Origin: Dysidea avara
Taxonomy: Eukaryota; Porifera; Demospongiae; Dictyoceratida; Dysideidae
Direction: 5' to 3'
DNA: 64,000 nucleotides
Assembly: GCF_963678975.1 (NCBI RefSeq)
Contig: NC_089276.1
Span: forward strand, 558,001-622,000
Part shown: positions 31,494-43,400 of the stretch, one piece after another
How the letters are laid out: the number at the start of each line of letters is the position of its first letter
Position numbering within the stretch: position 1 is the first letter of the stretch
Made by a program: the position numbers and the translations under genes
The notes under the pieces: model-generated
What the model saw: only the letters and a program-made list of their open reading frames with translations
Databases searched by the model: none
Told to the model about the DNA's origin: nothing

Positions 31494-34400
31494 CTAGTCT
31501 GTTCTTAGTGGTTTAATACCAAGTGATTTACGCAGAGCATTAGCTTGTTTGATTTCTTCATCTTCTTCTGATACTTTAGCAGTTTTACTCTTGGATTTCT
31601 TCTCTGGTTTATCACTCCTGGTGTGTCGCCGTGGTGATGGTGACCTGTCAGTATCCCTCACATCATGTGACCTACAGAACATAATATAGTCATATCATAA
31701 CAATCAAGTCAGAAGAACACTGGGGATGCCGGGATAGCCCAGTAAAATAAGAGAGGAAGTCCACCTTCTTCTACCTCAGACAATTTAAGCCATAAGCTTA
31801 GAACTATTTAGTATTTATTCTATTTACATTGAGTTTTCAATGGATAAAGGGGCTACTGACTGAGAGGACAGAAGTGATGTTCTTGTACACCAGTTTAGAC
31901 CACAATAACAATAGTAACAATTTACCTTCGAGAGTGTCTATCCCTGTGACCAGATGGTGATGGTGATCGCCTGCGTCGGTGATGAATTGGTGAACGGCTA
32001 TAGAGAACAAACAATGATTTCATAAACAGCTAGTGAATGAACAGTACAAGTGAATATGAATTATGTGCTACTATTAATACTCCAATACACTTGTTGCTAC
32101 ACACAGGACACATCACAGTAACAACAACAACACAGCAATGATACGATGTATTTGGTGTAAGGCATTCTGGCCACCTTCTAATAGTACCTTTTTCTTCTTC
32201 TCTGAGGAGAAGGAGATCTTCTTCTTGATCTCGGAGAGGGACTACGTCTTGTGGGGAAGAAGACTACATTACTATCATGGCAGGATGAAGGACTAACCTG
32301 TGACGTGAAGGTGATGGCGAGCGACTCCTTCTTCGACGGTGTGAGCGACGGTAGTCAGGGGAGCTCTGTGACCATGACAACAAGATATGTAGTTAGGAGT
32401 ATATGATATAACCAGTAACATTGACCTTATTAATCAGGTGACCTTAATACACAGTGACCTTATTAATCAGGTGACCTTAATACACAGTGACCTTATTAAT
32501 CAGGTGACCTTAATACACAGTGACCTTATTAATCAGGTGACCTTAATACACAGTGACCTTATTAATCAGGTGACCTTAATACACAGTGACCTTATTAATC
32601 AGGTGACCTTAATACACATTAACTTTACCGGCTCCAAGTGTACAATGAGGAACCGGATAGTTCTGTATGGATTACCGTGGAATGGGAGAATGGGAACTGT
32701 GTGCTGTAGGCTTGGAGTTCTCCGTCACAGGATCACGGGAAACTCACGTGACTGCTGCTGTGATGCAATGGATGTTCTACGTAGCACCGCCTAGGCACAT
32801 GCAAGCAAGGCGACTGCATGGATGAGCATCCGTTGACTTCCTTCCTTGGAGGCCGTGGGGGGCGACCTACCCCCTACCCCTGCTAGCGGATCCCTCTCCA
32901 GACAGAGCCTACAACACAGCCCATTGTCACACTAATGCTATCGCAAGCCTCATGACTCGGCTTGCCAGTTAGTGGAGGTACGAAAGAGTTTAAAAAAGGG
33001 AGGGATCAGGGAGGGACAAAGAAGCAAGCTGCTATCGCGACGAAATGTCTTAAAAAAGCGGGTAGATTATCCCGCTTGCCCCCAATAACCGCTCTTTCGT
33101 CACGTGCGCGGAATTTGAATATGATGGAGGAAGGGGGCGTCCGCGTGGTGTGTGTCGCCTCAAGTTAACACCATTTAACCTGCGGTTAAATTCGTATTAA
33201 CTTTACCGGCTCCAAGTGTACAATGAGGAACCGGATAGTTCTGTATGGATTACCGTGGAATGGGAGAATGGGAACTGTGTGCTGTAGGCTTGGAGTTCTC
33301 CGTCACAGGATCACGGGAAACTCACGTGACTGCTGCTGTGACGCAATGGATGCTCTACGTAGCACCGCCTAGGCACATGCAAGCAAGGCGACTGCATGGA
33401 TGAGCATCCGTTGACTTCCTTCCTTGGAGGCCGTGGGGGGCGACCTACCCACTCAAAGCTAGACTGTAGAAGATAACAGGCTAGCAGTTCACCACGGCCT
33501 TCTGGCTACAGCACACTGGGGCCGCATTCACCCATTCAAACGATCGTGTGGCAGCATGATCGTATTTCGTGCGGAAATTATATTCCACCTAACTAGTAAA
33601 TTAATTAAATAGACCACACACACACACCTTAATAATAAACTGAACATCCCAATAATATCCGTCAATATACTGCTACGGACAGCTTGAGAGAGCCGAGGAC
33701 ACTGCTGCCAGTCGATGGGGATCCATCCTGATATAAAGCTTGTACGAAGAGCTCTTCCATCTGCCCAGGGTCTGAATAGTTGAGTCTTCTATGCCTGCCA
33801 TAGCTGCTGTGGTGGCCGCTCCAATACGGAAGCTATGGCCAGCAAAGTCACGAGCCGGAAGATTAGCTGAAGTCAAAGCCTGGTGGGTTGCAGCGACAAA
33901 AGCCGTCTGGGATAGTGGAGTACCATCCTGCCATTGAAATAGAGCGCCTGGAACACCCCCCCGTTTCTGTAGATAACTCATGAGGGCACTAATGGGGCAG
34001 AGGTCATCCCCTGTCTTCCCTATAAATACTTTGACGCCCACCCTTTCCTGATCTGTCTTGGATTGCTTGATCAGGAGTGAAATGATTGCTGGGGAAACAG
34101 GATTATCGACTGCCACATCTGAGAGGGAGAGATCAGCACTGGGATCGAATTTGGCTGTATCCATAACTGTGACCTCACCTGAGCGGCAGAAAGAAAAGAA
34201 AGTCACCACAGCTGCCGCCCATAACATTACTGAATTGAAAGTAGGCTAATCAGTGATCCAGAATGGTTTAATCCTCCTTAAGATCATGGGAGTAATGGGT
34301 AAGCGAGATTGTTGAGGATAACCATCCCTGCCCCTCTCAACTTTAATTCCTCTGATGACCTGCTGTAATCGTGGCATCAGACCAATCTTGGGATCGGGGA

Positions 34401-37400
34401 GGCCACGGGAGATTTGCAGCTGACGAACCCCTGCCAGGTATGTGCGGATTGAGGCCTCCGCTAGACCCTGTTGACCCAAGCATGCCACAAAGTAACACAG
34501 TGTGGTTTCTGAGGTTGGCAGGGGTATGATCGAGAAACTGGCACAAAAACCCAAGTAGCGGCGCTCAGCTGATTGATAAGTTTTGTGAGTAGATGGAGCC
34601 AGTCCAGCCATATAATATTTCTGTACTGCTGCGTCAAGTTGGGAAACCAGCGTCAAGGATCCTAAGGTGAGAGGAGAGCATCTCATGATAGTATATTCAT
34701 ACAAATAGCTATGGGAATATACATAGGAACGAATAACAGAACACAAACACAGTTCAATATATTTGTACAGATATACACAGAGTCGTAACATAGAATTACT
34801 ACTGAATAAGTCTGAAGTCAGTATATCTAGAGTCGTTGTAGTCCTTTACTTGTCTCCTGTAAAGGTTTATCGTCAGATGTAACTGTCACAAATAGTTGAG
34901 CCCACGAGGGGGAAATCCAGGTAATGTTCTGGGATATGAGCTCCACCAATGGACGTGATATGGAGGCTGGAGAGGGTGATGCGTGAGGAATCATAGCAAA
35001 GAACTGGTCCAGACGGTTACGCGAGATGGCATCCGCCTGAGAATTGAGCCGGCCAGGAATATGGATAGCTGAGAACCAGAAATCATGCCGAGCAGCAAAG
35101 AATACCAATAGGCGAATTAAGTGCATCATATGGATGTCCTTAGATGTGGTAGAGTTCAGTACTGACACCACTGCCTCATTATCTACCACGAATTGAATCA
35201 TCTTACCTGACCAAGAGGCGCCAAAGGTAGCAGCCACAAGCACCACAGGTATAAGCTCCTTGACAGCGATGTTCAAGTGATATAGACGGGGTGACCACTT
35301 TAGCTGTAGCCATAGACGGTCTTGGACTGCTCCGCAACCCCAAGAGCCAGAAGCGTCCGTGTAGATTGAGATGTCAACCCTTGTCAAGCCCAGGTCCCAC
35401 AGGAGGGACACACCGTTCCACTGTTCGGCAAAGAGCAGCCACCAAGTGATATCCGCTATGGCCGAGTTGTTGAGACGTACAAGATGATCAGGGCGGCTGC
35501 CCACCCCTTGAAGGGTGTATAATCTTCTTACGAAGGGCCTTCCCGGGCGGACCACTTTGGACGCGAACTGTAGTAGACCGGTTAACTGCTCTAACGCATG
35601 TTTGGTTACTGAACGATGGTAAGCATAGCGACGCAAGTAAACGAGTAACTCTGTTAGTTTAGCTCTGGGGAGGCGGAGTTGGAAAGCTTCCGTATCTACC
35701 TCTATTCCAAGGAAGGTCAGGCAGTGGGAAGGGCCTTCCAACTTGGATGGTTCGACCGGGACGCCGAGAGAATCAAACAGGGATAGTAGCGAACGTTTCT
35801 GTAGCTCTGCTGAGGGCTGAGACTGTGCCACGAAAATGAAATCGTCGAGGTAATGAAGGCCCCGGGATACTCCCTGGCGCCTAAGCATCCACTGTATGGC
35901 GTCCGTAATAGCTGTGAAGATCTTGGGAGCTGAACGTAGGCCGAAGGGAAGCATTCGGTCGATAAACACAGTACCTTGCCATTGGACACCCAGAAGGTAC
36001 TGGTCTTCTGGGTGGACTGGTACCATACGATAAGCCTCTTTGATGTCGGCTTTTACTAGGAACGAGCCCCTGCCCGTGGCTACAATCAGGGCTGCCAAGT
36101 GGTCCACGGAGGCGTAAGACAAAGAGGATCTTTCTTTGCTGATACCCTCGTTAACGCTGAAATTCATTGGGGAGGATAGGTCCACAATAAGTCTCCACCT
36201 ACCCGGCTTATGTTTCTTGGGAATTAGGCCAATGGGACTAATGTGGATTCCCCTCGGGAAAAACCCTTTAGGGCACCGCCACATTCGGTGCAGCTGCACC
36301 TCACGTGCTAGGTAATCCGATACCAGTGATGGCCTTAGAATGTGTAGATTCTGGCCCGAGTATTGAAGTGGATAGGAGCGACAGAATCCAATACGGAATC
36401 CGTCGTGAATACCCGACAGGATATAATTTACAAATTGGCGATCGGGGTGATTGGCAAGCTGTGCTGCCCAGGTTGTCCATCTAAGGGAGGTATCAATCTC
36501 CATAGAAATGATGGCGTTGGGAGTGGGTGAGTGACCACACTGGCTGTCTAAGGCCAACAAGTCATCATAATACTTGTATCTTCCATTCAGCACCATCCCT
36601 CCAGTGAACAGGGTGAGCTCCGGATCTATGGAGGGGGGAAACAGTGAATTACACACCAAGCGGTGGAGAGTTGTTTCCCCCCAACCATGTTATATAGTTG
36701 CCAGTGACAACCAGAGAGTGGCATGCAAGGAGACACAATGAACTATGCAGTTGAACAAGTGGTCATATTTGAGACTGTATAACCTGACATGATGTAAGTA
36801 GCTACGTTAGTTTTGTATATGTAAATGTATACATGTATAATAAGGCAATAGGAGCCCAGCTCCATCAGCAATACAATAAGATAAAATACATAAATGAGTC
36901 CAGCTCAGTATATGCCATTGCTACATGATAAGTGTCAACCACAGGTGGGGAGGACCATCCTCACTTTTTGCCCCACGATCGTTTCATGGTGCAGGCAATT
37001 CTTGGGTGAGGTCCCCCGCACTCTGAGCAGGCGTGCAAATATCGGCAGCGTGGGCGCTGACAGTTGCCAGTGTTCCATTTGAAGCAGATGGGGGTGGTGC
37101 CAGCAAATATATCTGGTGGTCCGAACGAGGCTGGGGGGGTGGGTCGGGGCAAACATCTGCCGTAGATCGAAAGGTTAAGTTCACCCCAGACAGTAATGCC
37201 TTTGGCGGCTGCCCACTCCCTGAACTCCCAGTCGTAGACGAGCCAATGACGGCCGCCCAGGTCTTGAGCTAATTGTAGTACCACATGAAGGTGGGCTGCA
37301 AGGCCTGCTGCCTCTGCCTTTGATGTCGTCGGAGCTGACAAAAGGACTGCCATCAGCCGGGCATATGCCTGCAACCATGTAGCAAGATCCGTAATGGTGG

Positions 37401-40400
37401 AAGGGGACTTCCTCGGAGATTTGGCCTGAGTAACAATGTGGCCCTCCACCATTGACGATGAGCCCTCACTGGAGTCAGCCCCTCCAATTAGCTGGGCTAA
37501 GTCTATAAACTCCCAGCGTCTAATTTTCTCAATGAGACGAGTGGACACTGGAGGAATACCCTCAGCCACAACCAGGGAGGGGCCTCTACTGAGTTGGGGA
37601 GGGTCCGGTACACTGCTTACAGGGGGAAGTGGTGCTCCCCGTGCCCCCAGCAACGGGTCAACCGGAAGAAGTGGTCCAGCGCTGCGGCCACCTGACAGAA
37701 ACAATTAAGATAATGGCAGTCCATTAGCAGTGTGGCAGTGCGCTGCACTGGGCAACCAAATCAAATTACACAATGAAAGTAACCGGATACTGGCCGTTTT
37801 GGCCCCCCCTTTTGCTACCACCAGTAACTGGAGAGCAGCCGCCTACTAGCGACTGCCGACAGGGTAGAGCAGCCAGGTAGAGTGCGCTGCACTACTCAGG
37901 GATTGGTGCGCTGCACCGCTACGAACATTCAACAGAGCAAATATAAAGGAAAACAACAACAGCCATGACCAATAACAGATAACTACCTGAAGGCGAGGAT
38001 GGGACTTGTACCCCTGCCGGAGTAGCAGCGGAGGACAGGGGGTTCCTCGACGAAGGTCCCGGCTGTTGTAGAATTCCGGCAACGGCCGTGGCGATGTTTG
38101 AAAGGTCGTTCGGGGTAAGTCTCAAACGAAGCGTGGATGAAGTGGGTGGCGGTAGCCCAGGCATGGACACTGGGATAGCCGGTGGGGGCGGAGGAAGTCC
38201 TGGAACTATTGGCACTGACGCCGGAACTACTGGAGCAGGAATGGCGGGAGCCATTGGAACGGAGACAACTGGTTGCACGAGAACTGGAGCCGTTGTAGAG
38301 GACTGTGTCAACACTACAGCCGGAGGGGCCGGCGGCACACCAGAGCCAGACGCTGACGACGAATTCATCTCACTTTGAACGTAGAACAAAGAAGCAAGCT
38401 GCTATCGCGACGAAATGTCTTTAAAAAGCGGGTAGATTATCCCGCTTGCCCCCAATAACCGCTCTTTCGTCACGTGCGCGGAATTTGAATATGATGGAGG
38501 AAGGGGGCGTCCGCGTGGTGTGTGTCGCCTCAAGTTAACACCATTTAACCTGCGGTTAAATTCGTAGTGACCTTATTAATCAGGTGACCTTAATACACAG
38601 TGACCTTATTAATCAGGTGACCTTAATACACAGTGACCTTATTAATCAGGTGACCTTAATACACAGTGACCTTATTACAGGTTTTTGCAATTGAATTCGT
38701 CGCCTTTGCAATTGAATTCGTCCCGTTTGCAATTGAATTCGTCCCGTTTGCAATTGAATTCGTCGGTTTTGCAATTGAATTTGTCGCTTTTGCAGTTGAA
38801 TTAGTCGGTTTTGCAATAGAATTCGTCGCGTTTGCATTACAATTCGTCATAAATAAAACGGCTCCAAGAAACCAACCCGTTCATTAAGAGATGAACTATT
38901 TATGCCTTGGAGAGTTACACTTGAGACACTAGAAGGTAATTGAAGCTGGTAGTACGCGAAGTTGATAGCTGTCTACAAGTTAATTAGCTTGCTCGCGAGT
39001 GACCACACCCATCGCGAATGGCGTAGTAGAGTTTGGAATGTTGTTGGAGAGGCTGTAGAGGAAGAATTATTGCCTTATAAAGAGTTGTTTACTACTGTTG
39101 TACTTGAACAAGTTCTTGTAGCAGCTGCTACATCATGTTTTCATGTTTGCTCCAGCTGCCATTCTTGTTATGGACGAATTTAACTGCAAAAGTGACGAAT
39201 TCAATTGCAAAAGCGACAAATTCAATTGCAAACGGGACGAATTCAATTGCAAAAGCGACGAATTCAATTGCAAACGGGACGAATTCAATTGCAAACGGGA
39301 CGAATTCAATTGCAAAAGCGACGAACTCAATTGCAAACGGGACGAATTCAATTGCAAAGTCGCCGAATTCAATTGCAAAAACCTGTAATCAGGTGACCTT
39401 AATACACAGTGACCTTATTAATCAGGTGACCTTATTAATCAGGTGACCTTATTAATCAGGCGACCTTATTAATCAGGTGACCTTATTAATCAGGTGGCTA
39501 CATTAGACAGGTCACTAATGACACATTTACAGTTGGCTGGTTTATGACCTTGCTTTAATAGAACAGCCATTCCAAGCAATGCAAAAAATCCTTATAAAAA
39601 CCTTAGAACACTAAGTAAGCCAACGACTTATACTGAGCAGTAGTTGTCCTAACTTAACAATACAATAAAATTAATACTCAATGTAATTCCTACAAGTATA
39701 AGGAAAAATATAAGAATATTAAAGTTTCTTAAAATAAAAAGTATAGGGAAACAAGGGAGGTCACCTATACCTGAAGATATACTAGTGAACATTAATCCCT
39801 AATTCAGTCTTGGTCTAGGGTATAGACTGCATTAGGGATTAAATGTTCACTAGTATATCTTATGTGTAGGCGACCTCCCTTGTTTCCCTACTTTTTATTT
39901 CTATGATCCTAAAAATTCTTAATTTTTCCTTATACTTGTTTGTTTACTTTTTTGTAACATTATTATGACTGGTGAACCCACACATACCACATTAGAATGG
40001 AAAGCTACAGGCTTATTGCTTTTGCCTGAACGTGTACCCCGAATATCAAATACTGAAACAGTGAAGTGGCCATTACGCTTTGTTTTTAGCTATGTTCAGC
40101 CTGTTACACGTGTTCAGCCTGTTACACATGTTCAGCCTGTTACACGTGTTCAGTCTGTTACACGTGTTCAGCCTGTTACACATGTTCAACCTGTTACACA
40201 TGTTCAGCCTGTTACACAGTGTTGCAAACGAAGAAACACTAGGAGAAGGACCTCTGCAATCAATCAGTCACAATGGAAAATTTAGATGATACCCATCAAA
40301 CATAGGGAAGTAATCACGTAGCAATAACACGAATCAACACCTCACTGTCAGCAAAGATGAATGGGACACAAAGGAGAACACTGGTAAGTCCATGAAGCAT

Positions 40401-43400
40401 GCATTGTACTATACGTTGCGGTATGCCAAAAGGCACCAGTCGGGGTTGAAGCAACATTGAACAGGAAGAAATCAATCCCATAGCCTTAGCTGTTATCAAG
40501 TTACACTTGTCTGAAGGCATCAGTCAGTCAGTCAGTCAGGCAGTCAGTCAGGCAGTCAGTCAGGCAGTCAGTCAGGCAGTCAGTCAGGCAGTCAGTCAGG
40601 CAGCAGAAAATTCCACTAAATAAAATAAAAAAATTAAATTTCAATTATTTGGAGGTAATACAGATCATACTGAAGGAACTTTTGGGCTTGGTTATACCTA
40701 ACCAATACTGCCAAGACACCATGAAGGTATTATGAGGCTGGTTTTAGGGTGATAGTTTTGGCCACAAAAGCCCAAATCTTCATGATCAGTAGACTATTGT
40801 ACTGTATGATAATGACTACTCATAAAGTATAATTTATTGCTACAACTGCACAGAAAGTCACAAAATTTTTTTTGTAATAAAACTTAGCATCCCTTCTTCC
40901 TTGGACCTGCCCCTGTAATTAGACATTAATAATTTGTCAATGAAATCATGCATGAAATGTTAAAGGAGCCATGTCTTCATGAAATGTTAAAGGAGCCATG
41001 TCTTCATGAAATGTTAAAGGAGCCATGTCTTCATGTAAATTTGCCAGGTAGGTGTTTCTACAGAAATTTTGCAAGAAAAATATCCTGTTCATGAAACATA
41101 ATAATGTTTCGCACATAAGAATTATGAGTATTCTATATATTCACTAAGAACTCTGTGTGAATCAGCAACGTATTTCATGAAGAAATATCTAGTAGTACGT
41201 GCTAATAGAACCATCACACTCTTCAGATTCCTGATAGCATGATTTTGGCATTGAACAAATGAAGCTTGCCAGCTTGTCAATTGAACAAAACTGAAGACAG
41301 GGGCGGTGGAGCTGGCCAAAGAGTCAACTTTGACAGTGAAATTTACACAATGGAGTAGGAAGCATACAACAGATATGAATGGTACGAGAGATGAGAGAGA
41401 GTATTTTAGACTATTTCACTATGTTTTTGCAAATAAATTAAGAAGTCATACTTACAACTTTTAAGGAAATGTAAAAGTGACTGTTCTATTAGAGTAGTTC
41501 ACTGCTCCATTAGAGTGTTTTGGTCTTTTCTTACAAACATTGTCTCATAAAAGTGGGGGGGGGGGGGGGGGGGGGATGACCCCCATTTCCACTGCCTATG
41601 ACTGAAGATGAAGCTTGCCAACCATTCTAGACCATTACAAGTATAGTAAACTGTAAAATGCTGACAGCTATGTAGAGTACCTTTAACAGTGTAGATACCA
41701 GTTCTATACATGTGTATTATTACACAAAATGGAACATAAGTTACAGTGTCAACCATTTTATGTCCAACTACAATAGGGTTTCTCCCATTGCCATATATGG
41801 TATTGTCATACCTGATTATCATCTTCGTCACTCTCTTCCTCATCTTCATCATCTTCGACATCCGAGAGGTCATCGTCAAGTGCACTCACCCTCGGATCTA
41901 TCTCTCCAGTCTCTTCTAACACCTCTCGTTTCTACCATACAACAACAACAACAAACAGTAAACAACACACAGTGTGTTAGGCTGCTACAGTAACTGGATG
42001 TCTTAACAAATGAGTATTAAACTCATTAGAGTTTAATACACAATTTACAGTCAGTCATGATATGCAACTAGTTGAAGTGTAGTGGCTGGACAGCTCATAG
42101 TGATAGTACTGGTAGACTGTTTCCATTGTAACTTGCCATCGTACAGCAAATGAATATGTGACCGGATAAGACAAAACAAGGCTTCCACACATCTAATGCT
42201 TTGACTTTAAACAACTGTAACTTTACCACTTGGTACGCTATTGGCCTACAATTTTCACTTTTCTTCAATGGCATTCTAAAATAGCAGGTCAAAATTTAAA
42301 CTGATGGCATACTCCTATACCGAGTTATGGTCCTTCAAAATCATACATCTTAATGTGTGTGGAAGTCTGGTTTTGTGAAATCCGTTCACATATACAAATT
42401 AATGATAAATTTACGGCTTGGATTTCACAAATATCCAATTATTTGCAGCAACAAGCACAAACACTCCAATAAAACATGCACTAAATGGACAACAGCTTTT
42501 TGACATCTCCATATACCATATTAGGTATAATGCATATCATGGCCTGGGGCTAACCTGTATACGTGGTAGAATGACATCACATGATCGTTCATCTCTCAAT
42601 AGCTCATCGATGTACTCATCAACATGAATCACCTCCATAACTGTGATGTGATAAAGATGGGATGTGATAAAGATGGGATGTGATAAAGACGGGATGTGAT
42701 AAAGATGGGATGTGATAAAGATGGGATATGGTAAAGATGGGATGTGATAAAGATGGGATGTGATAAAGATGGGATAGAATTGATAACAAATGCTATTATG
42801 TTAAAAGGTGGAACTTGTCTACACCAGTCACCTAGGGATCAAAATTTCTTGACACTTATAATTTTTTCACTCCAGCTGGCCTTGACCTTGCTATACAGAT
42901 GGTCCCTAAGACAGGCATCGCTGTAACTGTTAGAATATCATCAACCAAAACAAATTAAACTTTACTCATACGGTATTCCATGCAAGAGGGATAACTAATT
43001 ACCCTAATGTCATCATTATTGTTTCTTTTTAGGTAGCCACACCAAATTTTAATTTTTTGATTACACATCACGTAAATGCACTATTTCATGATAGAAGAAG
43101 GTACAGAGTGTCAAGGTAAATGTATTAGCTGTACATATCAACAGAAAGGTAACTATAGTTCCTCCACTCTTGTTCAACAGGGTGGATAATGTACCTTACA
43201 AGATTAAAATACTCTAATAGAGCGGTCAGTGTATAAATAATCAACAATCACCTCCTTCCTACACCAGTTATTGCTGTACTAGGTGATGGAATATACTAAT
43301 GATGGCCTAACAGAACATATGCTTGGCTGAGAAATCCCATTTGTGACTGAATTTGACAAAACACAGCTGCGACGCACAAAGTTTCGTTAGGAGATATGGC

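Larger units (their letters stand above)
32619..38566 (-). mobile_element. Tyrosine-recombinase (Ngaro/PAT-like DIRS) retrotransposon, 5,948 bp
   Basis: The sense strand is minus. Repeat A (254 bp) occurs at 32619-32872 and 33197-33450, and repeat B (181 bp) at 33016-33196 and 38386-38566. In sense order this gives B, coding region, A, B, A: the split direct repeats of Ngaro/PAT-type elements. Copies differ by two bases (A) and about one base (B), so the insertion is recent. Order is gag, RT-RNase H, tyrosine recombinase; no methyltransferase domain was seen. It cuts a 33-bp tandem array between ATACACA and GTGACC with neither loss nor duplication, as expected for recombinase-mediated integration. 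Two phase-matched introns and one in-frame TAG are described separately. Confidence 0.93.

Noticed and set aside
31715-31760. tRNA-like phrase GCCGGGATAGCCCAGT in a PRPF38A intron
   Set aside because: No B box follows; it is too short to call.
36634-36964. Third intron joining gag to RT in the YR retrotransposon
   Set aside because: A strong acceptor-like tract exists before RT, but the GTGAGG at the gag stop is in phase 2 and the acceptor in phase 1, so no frame-consistent junction was found.
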